Assembly (NCBI GenBank): GCA_964538455.1
Contig: CAZIDZ010000003.1
Location: 124,001 to 188,000 of the forward strand
Direction: 5' to 3'
From: JAZDLX01 sp964538455
GTDB taxonomy: Bacteria; Electryoneota; Electryoneia; Electryoneales; Electryoneaceae
Length of the DNA stretch: 64,000 nucleotides
The notes beneath the pieces were generated by a model. The model had not been told where the DNA came from, searched no databases, and was given only the letters and a program-made list of their open reading frames with translations. Made by a program: the position numbers and the translations under genes. Of the stretch, positions 16,563 through 24,219 are shown piece by piece (position 1 is the first letter of the stretch; every line of letters starts with the position of its first letter).

Positions 16563-16925
16563 GTGGTCAAACCGATTTACCTGCAAGACAATCTCAGCAA
16601 GGCGCCGCTCGCCCAGATCTATCAGGACCTGGAAAATCCGGGCGCCGAACGCCTTCGTGACCTCCATCGGATGATCACGCTCCGCGAGCAGGAGCGCGCC
16701 GAGCAGGAGCAGGCGCCGAAAATGGAGGAGCGCCCGGGGACAGTGGCGATTCACCCGGACGGATCCTCCCGGGGCCGCGGAGGACGGCAACAGACCGCGT
16801 CCAAACGCGCAAAAGGCGCGCAGGGCAAAGCGAAAGCCGGTCCCGGTGAACGTGAAAACGACCTTCGCTTCCGCCGTCCGGATGACGACAAAGGGAAGGG
16901 CGATAAACTGGATCTCGAAGGGTAG
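16563..16925 (+). CDS. Small basic hypothetical protein downstream of fliA
   Basis: The 120-residue product is not recognised. The first 50 residues are helical and begin VKPIYLQDNLSKAPLAQIYQ. The rest is low-complexity and strongly basic (GGRQQTASKRAKGAQGKAKA) with a charged end. Small genes at this position after a sigma-28 gene are common in other phyla, but no function is established. A GGAGG ribosome site 8 bases before the GTG and tight packing between two genes support translation. It could equally be nucleic-acid-binding or simply disordered. Confidence 0.7.
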   Translation: MVKPIYLQDNLSKAPLAQIYQDLENPGAERLRDLHRMITLREQERAEQEQAPKMEERPGTVAIHPDGSSRGRGGRQQTASKRAKGAQGKAKAGPGERENDLRFRRPDDDKGKGDKLDLEG

Positions 16926-16929
16926 CCGG

Positions 16930-18645
16930 ATGAGGGCTGAGAGCGCACAGAATAGCTTTCGCAGGTCGCGACGGGAGATTGCTTCGCGTCTCGCGCTTCT
17001 GCTGCTCGCGTTCTCTATCCCTGCGGCATCCGCCCTCGCGAACCGCCTCGTATCCGCGAGCGTCGGGACACGCAACAGAAATTCTTCGCTGCTCGTCCTC
17101 AAGTTCGACGTTCCCACGCAGCTCACCCTCGGCGGGCGAGAGGGGAGGTCAATCGTCCTCTCCGGCGGCAGCGTCCAGCAGGGTCCTGAGTCGTTCCACG
17201 CTTCGGGCCTGATCCGCAACCTGCGCGTTCAAGGCGGTGATATCGTCGTCGATGCGACCCGCTATGTCCGGGCACGCATGACTTCCGCCGGGGCAGGCAT
17301 CTACCTCATCGTGCTGGAATCCGCGAAGGAGCCAGCGAACGCTCAACCGCAGCGTGCGACCCCCTCGACGCCCGAAGTGACCAAAACCGGGCAGCAGGCG
17401 CAACCCGCCGTCGAACGGTCGGAAAAACCGGTCAAGACGGCGCTGGCGGAACCGGAAAAGGAGCAACCCGTTGAACGGCAGGAAACTGCTCCTCCACCTC
17501 AAGTAACACCGCAGACAACGGAGCCTAGCACCCCTCAAACTCAGGAGTTCCAAACCTACCAACCGGATCTGACGCAGACCCAGGCCGGGTTCAGGAAGAC
17601 CCTCGCCGATCTCTATGAGTGGGTTCCCGTGCATCCGGTCGTGCTGCCGACGACCGTGCAGTTCGCGCTGGAATTGTCGCAGCAGGGCAACCGGGACCGC
17701 GCGATTCTGCTGCTCGAATCGATCAAGCCGGAAGAACCCGAATTTGGCTGGAGTCGTATCGCTCTCGGCCGGATGATGGAGCAGGTCGGAGATTACAACA
17801 AAGCCCTCGACTACTACCGTGAGGCGCTCAGCGACCGCGAAACGGAGGGCGTAGCCGCGGTTCGGATCGCTCTCGCGTTCCAGGCCGTCGGCAACCGAAC
17901 CGCTTCCGTGGGGCTGTGGGAGCGCGTGCTCGACATGAACCAGGGACAGATCTACGTCGAACCGTCCGAGATGCCCCAACCGCGCGCTGAACCTTCATCT
18001 TACGCGATGCAGACCCCGGCGGAACCCGTCGCCATCAGCCCGCAGGAACCTTCGACGCCCACGGAGCAGCCTCCCTCCACGGATACCACCGCGGAGTTGA
18101 ACGCTTCCGCCGGAAAATCCGGTAAGGCCGCCGAACCGAAGAAAAACACATTCTCCTTCGTCCGTCTCTGGCCGTTCGCCATCGGATTCATCGCGCTCTC
18201 CGCGTTGCTCTATTTCGTCCTCAGCCGCTTGAAAAAGCGCCCCAGTGCCAAGGAATACGACATCCACCAGGATATGGCGAACCTCGGCCTCGATATCGAA
18301 CTTGACGAAGAGCCCGAGCCCGCCGCCGGGCCGCGTGTGGCGGATATGTACGCCGCCCAGTCCGGCGAGGCTGCTCCGGAACCCGAAGAGGGGGTCGAAC
18401 AGCACGAAGAGAAACCTGCCGGTGAGGGAGAAGAGGAAGAGCAGGAGGATGTCCAGCTCAATGAGATACCGGAACCGAACGATTTGAACATTGACACCAA
18501 TGATTTCGATCTGAGCGACGACAAGGTAGCTCAAGTCCGCGAGATGCACGCTCAGGGCGCAACCGTGCGCGAAATTGCTGAAGAACTTGGAATTGGACAG
18601 GATGAAGTGCGCATGGCCATCCGCCTCGCCGAAGCCGGCCAATAG
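16930..18645 (+). CDS. TPR membrane protein with C-terminal helix-turn-helix-like segment (FimV-like layout)
   Basis: The 571-residue product starts with a signal peptide or membrane anchor (about residues 20-40) and a beta-rich domain of about 90 residues resembling the AMIN type. A Pro/Gln/Thr-rich linker and two or three tetratricopeptide-like helices (about 230-320) follow. A transmembrane helix lies at about 413-433, then a very acidic tail. The end is a helical segment, VREIAEELGIGQDEVRMAIR, that looks like a small helix-turn-helix. This order (periplasmic part, one membrane helix, acidic cytoplasmic tail) recalls polar organising proteins of the FimV/HubP type. Homology is not proven, and the role is inferred from the flhF/flhG neighbourhood. 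Confidence 0.8.
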   Translation: MRAESAQNSFRRSRREIASRLALLLLAFSIPAASALANRLVSASVGTRNRNSSLLVLKFDVPTQLTLGGREGRSIVLSGGSVQQGPESFHASGLIRNLRVQGGDIVVDATRYVRARMTSAGAGIYLIVLESAKEPANAQPQRATPSTPEVTKTGQQAQPAVERSEKPVKTALAEPEKEQPVERQETAPPPQVTPQTTEPSTPQTQEFQTYQPDLTQTQAGFRKTLADLYEWVPVHPVVLPTTVQFALELSQQGNRDRAILLLESIKPEEPEFGWSRIALGRMMEQVGDYNKALDYYREALSDRETEGVAAVRIALAFQAVGNRTASVGLWERVLDMNQGQIYVEPSEMPQPRAEPSSYAMQTPAEPVAISPQEPSTPTEQPPSTDTTAELNASAGKSGKAAEPKKNTFSFVRLWPFAIGFIALSALLYFVLSRLKKRPSAKEYDIHQDMANLGLDIELDEEPEPAAGPRVADMYAAQSGEAAPEPEEGVEQHEEKPAGEGEEEEQEDVQLNEIPEPNDLNIDTNDFDLSDDKVAQVREMHAQGATVREIAEELGIGQDEVRMAIRLAEAGQ

Positions 18646-18771
18646 CTCCCGTCCTACCCGGCGGCAACTCTTTCCCTTCCGCAGGTGATCCCTTCCGCAA
18701 TCCACTCCCAAAACACCCTCGAAGTGCTCTCGTAAGTCTTGCATTAACAGTTCCCTAAACGCCATACATTC

Positions 18772-18789
18772 CCGGCACGGCGTTTGCCG
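18772..18789 (+). promoter_or_regulatory. Sigma-54-type promoter upstream of flgF
   Basis: The 183-base gap before flgF holds CCGGCACGGCGTTTGCCG. GG (18774-18775) and GC (18786-18787) are separated by exactly ten bases. CGGCAC-N5-TTGC differs from the extended consensus only at the first base. The GC element is about 42 bases before the flgF ATG, the same geometry as at flhA. No other clear promoter or terminator is seen in this gap. The site would start the flgF-to-glycosylation operon. Confidence 0.7.
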
Positions 18790-18828
18790 ATCAGCTTGGT
18801 GTGCACTCTGGTTTACGGGGACCCAAGC

Positions 18829-19572
18829 ATGATACGAGGCATTTACCACTCAGCGGCCGGAATGTTGCCGCGCTACTACCAGTTGGTCAATGTTTCCAAT
18901 AACTTGGCCAATGCAACAACCACATCCTTCAAAGCCGACCGCCGTTATTTCAGCACCGTCCTGAACAATGAACTCGTCCAGCCGGGCGCGGGCAACCACG
19001 AAAAGCGGCTCGAGGACCTGGACAAGGGGTTGTACACCAACTTCAGCCAGGGGGCCATCAGCCCCACCGGCAACAAAACCGATTTCGCCCTGAACGGCAC
19101 CGGCTATTTCGTCATCGAGAATCCCGAAACATCCGAGCGGTTCTACACGCGTGACGGGCGTTTCAAGATCAACAACCAGGGCGAACTGGTCACCTCCCTC
19201 GGGTACAAGGTGCTCGACGATTCCGGGTCATCCGTTATCGTCCATGACAGCAACTTTTTCGTTGACGATAAGGGCACCCTGTTCGTCCGTGGGTCGCAGA
19301 CGACCGGCCTGATGCTCGCCGACTTTGAGGATCCGCACGTCCTGATCAAAAAGGGCGACAGCATGTACCAGACCAAGGATCCGAACGCCTACCCGATCCC
19401 CGCGGAAGACACGCGGGTGATCCAGGGAAGCCTCGAAGCGTCCAACGTGAACATCGTCGAAGAGATGGTGACCATGATCGACCTCAACCGCAACTACGAA
19501 TCCTCTCAACGCGCGTTGATGGCGCAGGATGAATCTCTTGGCAAGCTGATCAACACGGTGCCGCGGTTCTAG
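18829..19572 (+). CDS. flgF: Flagellar basal-body rod protein FlgF
   Basis: FlgF is a proximal rod subunit exported by the flagellar secretion system. The 247-residue product has the N-terminal rod/hook signature with SNNLANATTTSFKADRR (family N-L-A-N-x-x-T-x-G-F-K). The C-terminal counterpart is the coiled segment EMVTMIDLNRNYESSQRAL. It is called FlgF rather than FlgG because the canonical FlgG follows immediately and this copy is the more divergent. The ATG at 18829 follows GGGGA; longer in-frame readings would run into the promoter. Confidence 0.92.
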   Translation: MIRGIYHSAAGMLPRYYQLVNVSNNLANATTTSFKADRRYFSTVLNNELVQPGAGNHEKRLEDLDKGLYTNFSQGAISPTGNKTDFALNGTGYFVIENPETSERFYTRDGRFKINNQGELVTSLGYKVLDDSGSSVIVHDSNFFVDDKGTLFVRGSQTTGLMLADFEDPHVLIKKGDSMYQTKDPNAYPIPAEDTRVIQGSLEASNVNIVEEMVTMIDLNRNYESSQRALMAQDESLGKLINTVPRF

Positions 19573-19609
19573 TCCGCAGCGCCGTTCGAGGTAGTGGAGG
19601 AAACGGACC

Positions 19610-20398
19610 ATGATGAGAGCACTCAGGACAGCGGCGAGCGGGATGTACGCACAGCAACTGTCCATCGACACGATCGCCAACAACCTGGCCAACGTCAACA
19701 CGAACGGGTTCAAGAAATCGCAAGTCGAATTTCAGGACCTGATCTACCAGACCATCCAGGCGACCCATTCGGTGCGCAACCTGGGCACGGTGGTCCCCGC
19801 CGAATTGCAGATCGGGCACGGGGTCAAGCCGGTCGCCATCGAAAAAAGCTTCAGCCAGGGCAGTCCGGTGCAGACCGACAATCCGCTCGACCTGTCCGTC
19901 GAGGGCGATGGCTTCTTCCAGGTTAGGAAACCCGACGGATCCATCTCCTACACCCGGGACGGCAATTTCAAGCGGAGCCCGGATGGCCGCATGGTCACCA
20001 GCGACGGATACGTCCTCGATCCGGAAATCGTCTTCCCGGACGACACTACGCAGGTCGCCATCGATCGTGAGGGTTATGTCTACGCGAATGTCTACGGCCG
20101 GAACGATGCAATCGAACTGGGCCAAATCGAGCTCGCCCGGTTCACCAACCCGGCCGGACTGCGCGCTACGGGACAGAACCTGTTCACCGAGACGGAGGCC
20201 TCCGGCATCCCGATCCTCGGCAATCCCGGACAGGAGGGATTCGGCGATCTCAACCAGGGATACCTGGAGGGTTCGAATGTGGAAGTCGTCGAGGAGATGG
20301 TCAACATGATTGTCGCCCAGCGCGCCTACGAAGTCTCCTCAAAGGCGATCAAGACTACGGAAGACATGTTGTACCTGGCCAACAACCTGAAGCGGTAA
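19610..20398 (+). CDS. flgG: Flagellar distal rod protein FlgG
   Basis: FlgG forms the distal rod that passes through the P- and L-rings. The 262-residue product matches the normal FlgG length. It has MRALRTAASGMYAQQLSIDT and IANNLANVNTNGFKKSQVEF at the start, the central FLG family strand pattern (GDGFFQV, YTRDGNFK) and the C-terminal coil MVNMIVAQRAYEVSSKAIKT. A GGAGGAAACGG ribosome site precedes the ATG. It follows flgF by 37 bases and flgA begins 4 bases after the stop. Confidence 0.97.
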   Translation: MMRALRTAASGMYAQQLSIDTIANNLANVNTNGFKKSQVEFQDLIYQTIQATHSVRNLGTVVPAELQIGHGVKPVAIEKSFSQGSPVQTDNPLDLSVEGDGFFQVRKPDGSISYTRDGNFKRSPDGRMVTSDGYVLDPEIVFPDDTTQVAIDREGYVYANVYGRNDAIELGQIELARFTNPAGLRATGQNLFTETEASGIPILGNPGQEGFGDLNQGYLEGSNVEVVEEMVNMIVAQRAYEVSSKAIKTTEDMLYLANNLKR

Positions 20399-20402
20399 AC
20401 CG

Positions 20403-21122
20403 ATGACGACGATGCGAACACTCCTGGCAGCCATGCTCTTCGGTTTCGCTGCCACGACAGCCGGTGCGGGAGGGGCACCCTTGTCCGTGACGGTTCGCAG
20501 CGCCGTTCAGAAGTGGCTGGAAACGCAGTGGGGAAAAGGACAGGTCGAGTTCGAAATCACGACCCGCCCGCGTTCCCTGAGAATCCCCGAAGGGGCGAAG
20601 CTGACTGTCGAGGGAGAATCGCTGCCGCGCGGAGTCTCGATTCTGTACCTCGAGGTGGATGAAGGCGGACTGCGGGTGCGCCGCGTGCCGCTCAGCGTGC
20701 GTGTCCACCCGAAAGCGCTCGTCCCGGTGGCGAAACACACCCTGAAGCGCGGTGAAACGATCCACGGCGACATGCTCAAATGGGAGCGAAGGGACGTTAC
20801 CGATGTTCGCGGAGACTGGCCGCTGCACACCGCGAAACTGACCAGCGGTTCATACTGGATGCGGCGCACGGTTCGCGAAAACGAAGTCATCACCGAAGAA
20901 GCGGTTGAGCGCAAGCCGGAAGTGCTGCGCGGCGAACCGATCACGCTGCTGGCGCGGCAGGGTAAGGTGAATATCGAAACGACCGGGATCGCCATGGAAG
21001 ACGGACGCAAGGGCGACTGGATTCGTGTTGAAAATCCGCAGTACAAGACGTTCCTCCGCGCCCAGGTTACGGATTTGGCAACTGCAGTCGTGGGTCCAAC
21101 CGCGACGAGAGGATCACGATGA
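20403..21122 (+). CDS. flgA: P-ring assembly chaperone FlgA
   Basis: FlgA is a periplasmic chaperone that helps FlgI form the P-ring. The 239-residue product has a signal peptide (about residues 1-22) and the SAF domain with VPVAKHTLKRGETIHGDML. The C-terminal FlgA region contains RGEPITLLARQGKVNIETTG. It lies between flgG and flgH and overlaps flgH by 4 bases, the usual context for ring assembly. Confidence 0.92.
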   Translation: MTTMRTLLAAMLFGFAATTAGAGGAPLSVTVRSAVQKWLETQWGKGQVEFEITTRPRSLRIPEGAKLTVEGESLPRGVSILYLEVDEGGLRVRRVPLSVRVHPKALVPVAKHTLKRGETIHGDMLKWERRDVTDVRGDWPLHTAKLTSGSYWMRRTVRENEVITEEAVERKPEVLRGEPITLLARQGKVNIETTGIAMEDGRKGDWIRVENPQYKTFLRAQVTDLATAVVGPTATRGSR

Positions 21123-21709
21123 CTGGAATTCGCAGGCGTGGGGTGCTCGCAGCGCTGCTGTTGATCGCGCTGCTGCCCGCGACTTCGACGGCTCAGACGA
21201 TGAAAGAGGTCGTCGCCAGGTCGTTCTACGCCGACAAAAAGGCGTTCAACGAAGGCGACATCATCACCGTCCAGATCGTTGAATTCGCCCAGGGCACAAA
21301 CCAGACAAACGCCAAAACCAACTCCGACAACCGGCTCGACGCCAACAGCAATCCCTCGAGCGTCAGCTGGCTGCCGGATTTCGGCCTCACCAGCCAGATG
21401 ACCAACCGCCACACCGCCGAGGGAGAGATCACCACCAAGGGATCGCTCGAGAGCAAGATGACCGCGGTGGTCACAGAGGTCCAGGACAACGGCCTGCTCT
21501 CGATCCAGGGCACCCGGGTCGTGGATGTCAACGGTGAAAAACAGACAACTGTGCTGACGGGACTCGTCCGCCCGGAGGATGTTTCCGCGGACAACCTGGT
21601 CTTCAGCTACAACATCGCAAACGCGCAGATCTCGTACAAAGGCAAGGGCATGGTTTCCGAGGCGGGCAAGCCCGGAATCATCGCCAGGATCTGGAATTGG
21701 ATATTCTGA
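21119..21709 (+). CDS. flgH: Flagellar L-ring protein FlgH
   Basis: FlgH forms the outer-membrane L-ring bushing. The 196-residue protein has an N-terminal signal peptide (about residues 8-25) and the family segments FNEGDIITVQIVEFAQGTNQ and VTEVQDNGLLSIQGTRVV. The expected SYNIANAQISYKGKG precedes a hydrophobic end. Enteric FlgH is a lipoprotein, but this protein contains no Cys at all, so it cannot be lipidated in that way. The start overlaps flgA and the stop overlaps flgI. Confidence 0.94.
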   Translation: MTGIRRRGVLAALLLIALLPATSTAQTMKEVVARSFYADKKAFNEGDIITVQIVEFAQGTNQTNAKTNSDNRLDANSNPSSVSWLPDFGLTSQMTNRHTAEGEITTKGSLESKMTAVVTEVQDNGLLSIQGTRVVDVNGEKQTTVLTGLVRPEDVSADNLVFSYNIANAQISYKGKGMVSEAGKPGIIARIWNWIF

Positions 21710-22812
21710 TGAACGGAAATCGCTTCACAGCCATCCTGCTGATCGCCCTGCTCCTCGTCCCGGGATTTGCGATCGGGCAGTCAAGGATCAAGGATCTCGC
21801 CGACGTTGAAGGTCTGGGATCCATGCCACTCGTCGGGTATGGCCTCGTCGTCGGGCTTGAGGGCACCGGGGACAGCCCCCGCTCGCTCTTCACCAACCAG
21901 GCGCTCTCGAACATGCTCGAGCGCTTCGGTATCAGTGTCACCAGCGACAAAGTGCGCACCCGAAATGTAGCCGGCGTGATGGTCACCGCAACCCTCAACC
22001 CCTTCACCAAAGGCGGCCAGCGTGTGGACGTCAATGTCTCTTCGCTTGGCGACGCCCGCAGCCTGCAAGGCGGGACGCTGCTGCTCACCCCGCTCGCAGG
22101 CGCCGATGAGCATGTTTACGGCGTCGCGCAGGGGCCGATCAGCATCGGCGGTTACGCCGTCGAATCCGAAGGGGTGAGCGTCCGTCAGAATGCCGCCGCC
22201 GTGGGACGGATTCCCGCAGGTTTCCTCGTCGAGCGTGAGCTCGGAGTCTCGCTGGATGGCCTCGAACAATTCCGCTGGTCTCTGCGTGAATCCGATTTCA
22301 CCACCTCGCGCCGGATCGCGGAGGCGATCAACACGTCAACCGGCCAGACGATCGCCACCGCCATCGACCCGGTGAGCATCCAAGTCAGCGTCCCGGCAAA
22401 CTATCCCGGCGGCGCCCTCGGCCTGATCGCAGACACGGAATCGCTGCCGATCACCGTCGACATCCCCGCGCGGGTTGTGATCAACGAGCGCACCGGAACC
22501 GTGATCATCGGCGAAAACGTGCGCCTCTCGAGCGTCGCAATCAGCCACGGAGCTCTTTCGATTTCGATCACCAACGCCCCCGTCGTCAGCCAGCCTGGCG
22601 CATTCAGCCCCGGCCAGACAACGGTGCAGCGCGCGACACAGGTGCAGGTGCAGGAGCAGGGAACGGGCGTTGTCGTGATCCAGCAGACGGCCAATGTCGG
22701 CGACGTCGCGGGCGCGCTGAACAGCCTCGGCGTGACCCCGCGTGACATCATCGCGATCTTCCAGGCGCTGAAAAAGGCCGGGGCGCTGCAAGCGGATCTG
22801 GTGATCATCTGA
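21709..22812 (+). CDS. flgI: Flagellar P-ring protein FlgI
   Basis: FlgI assembles the periplasmic P-ring around the rod. The 367-residue product has a signal peptide (about 1-22) and the very conserved start IKDLADVEGLGSMPLVGYGL, then LFTNQALSNMLERFGI and RVDVNVSSLGDARSLQGGTL. The C-terminus carries SLGVTPRDIIAIFQALKKAGAL. The ATG at 21709 overlaps the flgH stop (TGATG). A TTG 12 bases earlier is in frame but less likely. It overlaps flgJ by 1 base. Confidence 0.97.
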   Translation: MNGNRFTAILLIALLLVPGFAIGQSRIKDLADVEGLGSMPLVGYGLVVGLEGTGDSPRSLFTNQALSNMLERFGISVTSDKVRTRNVAGVMVTATLNPFTKGGQRVDVNVSSLGDARSLQGGTLLLTPLAGADEHVYGVAQGPISIGGYAVESEGVSVRQNAAAVGRIPAGFLVERELGVSLDGLEQFRWSLRESDFTTSRRIAEAINTSTGQTIATAIDPVSIQVSVPANYPGGALGLIADTESLPITVDIPARVVINERTGTVIIGENVRLSSVAISHGALSISITNAPVVSQPGAFSPGQTTVQRATQVQVQEQGTGVVVIQQTANVGDVAGALNSLGVTPRDIIAIFQALKKAGALQADLVII

Positions 22813-23705
22813 TGAGCAGCAATTATTCACTTGAGGCATTGCGCAGCGATGCCACGCAGCTCTGGGCGAATCAGCCCGTGCCGAAAAACGTCACGGACCC
22901 CGAAGCCTACAAGGCGGCACGCGGCTTCGAAGCCTATTTCGCACGCTACCTGATCAATCAGCTGAAGGGCGATATGAACCTCGTCGGGGGCAAGGGATAT
23001 GGCGGGGAGATCTATCAGGACATGTACGTCGAGTCTCTCGCCAGCAAGATCGCCTCGACCGGTTCGCTGGGCATCGCCGAGATGATCTATAGGCAATTGA
23101 TGCAGAAAAAGGGAGAGGAACCCTTCAAGGCGGACGATCAGAAGCTGAACCCGCTCCAGTCCATTCAGAAGCTGTCGATCCCGTTCGCGAAGGACGGCCC
23201 GCCCGTCTCGCTGAAGATGATCCGCTATCACGATTACGTCAGCGAGGCGGCCAACCGCTTCGGGCTTGAGCCGGAGCTGATCTATGCGGTGATGCAACAG
23301 GAATCCGGCGGCGACACCAACGCGGTCTCAAAGGCCGGGGCGAAGGGACTGATGCAGTTGATGGACACGACCGCCGAGCAGATGGGCGTCCGCGATGCCT
23401 TCGATCCCCGCGACAACATCATCGGCGGGGCGAAATACCTGAGGGCGCAGTTGGACCGCTTCGGCAATCTCGACACGGCGCTGGCGGCCTACAACGCCGG
23501 TCCCACTGCGGTGTCCGAGTACGGTGGCGTGCCGCCGTTTAAGGAGACTCAGGATTACGTCAGAAACGTTTCCTCGATCTATGGACGGCTCAAACAGGCC
23601 GTGCAGCAGCAGGCGGACAAACAGGCGGATCGTAGCGGCGATGCTGAACGCACGTCGGCCGCGTCCCGAGTCCTGCAACTGTCCAAAACGGATGGAGAGA
23701 GGTGA
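22812..23705 (+). CDS. flgJ: FlgJ rod-cap domain fused to an SLT-type lytic transglycosylase
   Basis: FlgJ caps the growing rod and opens the peptidoglycan for it. In this 297-residue protein the N-terminal rod-binding domain is seen in ARGFEAYFARYLINQL and a GMAEM-like GIAEMIY stretch (to about residue 95). The C-terminal domain is a soluble lytic transglycosylase fold: catalytic Glu164 in MQQESGG, GAKGLMQLMDTTA, and ALAAYNAGPTAV. Enteric FlgJ instead carries a GH73 glucosaminidase. The FlgJ-SLT form occurs in other lineages. It lies between flgI and flgN, so the muralytic activity is probably dedicated to rod penetration. Confidence 0.93.
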   Translation: MSSNYSLEALRSDATQLWANQPVPKNVTDPEAYKAARGFEAYFARYLINQLKGDMNLVGGKGYGGEIYQDMYVESLASKIASTGSLGIAEMIYRQLMQKKGEEPFKADDQKLNPLQSIQKLSIPFAKDGPPVSLKMIRYHDYVSEAANRFGLEPELIYAVMQQESGGDTNAVSKAGAKGLMQLMDTTAEQMGVRDAFDPRDNIIGGAKYLRAQLDRFGNLDTALAAYNAGPTAVSEYGGVPPFKETQDYVRNVSSIYGRLKQAVQQQADKQADRSGDAERTSAASRVLQLSKTDGER

Positions 23706-23707
23706 GC

Positions 23708-24211
23708 ATGGATAAGGAATTGATTGCGAGCCTCGTTGACCTGATCAAGCGGGAGGAGGGATTCCTCTACGACTTCCTCGACCTGCTCGAGTCTCAAAAG
23801 GCGCTCCTGGTGAAAAACAAGGTCGAGGAATTCGAGGTCACGGTACGCCAGCAGGAGGAATTGATCGAGCAGATTCGCGCGCTCGAAACCGAACGGATCG
23901 GAGTCGTGCAGCAGATCGCACGGGGGATGAAGATCGAGGACAACAAGGTGACGATCACCCGCCTCGTCGAAATGTCCCTCGGACAGGTGAGTGACGAATT
24001 AAAGAACGTTAAGAAAAATATGACACAGCTCGTCGATCGCATTCGACGGGCGAATCAGGTCAACCAGTATCTGATCAAGCGTTCCCTGAACCGGGCTCAG
24101 CGGTCCATCGATCTGCTGATCGATGAGGGGCTCCGGGACGTGATTTACGAACAAGACGGCAAAATCCGCGGACAGGACCGCCGTTCGTTGATGATTAACA
24201 AAACCCTCTGA
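23708..24211 (+). CDS. flgN: Flagellar chaperone FlgN
   Basis: FlgN is the cytoplasmic export chaperone for the hook-filament junction proteins FlgK and FlgL. The 167-residue product is almost entirely helical and coiled-coil-like, with the FlgN pattern around LLESQKALLVKNKVEEFE and QQEELIEQIRALETER. It lies immediately upstream of flgK and flgL, its expected clients. The ATG at 23708 follows GGAGAGGTG at good spacing. A GTG at 23702 overlapping the flgJ stop would add two residues. Confidence 0.88.
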   Translation: MDKELIASLVDLIKREEGFLYDFLDLLESQKALLVKNKVEEFEVTVRQQEELIEQIRALETERIGVVQQIARGMKIEDNKVTITRLVEMSLGQVSDELKNVKKNMTQLVDRIRRANQVNQYLIKRSLNRAQRSIDLLIDEGLRDVIYEQDGKIRGQDRRSLMINKTL

Positions 24212-24219
24212 GGACCGAG

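Noticed and set aside
18756..18793. TAAA followed by GCCGATCA as a sigma-28 promoter before flgF.
   Set aside because: The spacing between the two elements is 26 bases, far from the required 15 or so. The GCCGATCA overlaps the better sigma-54 site.
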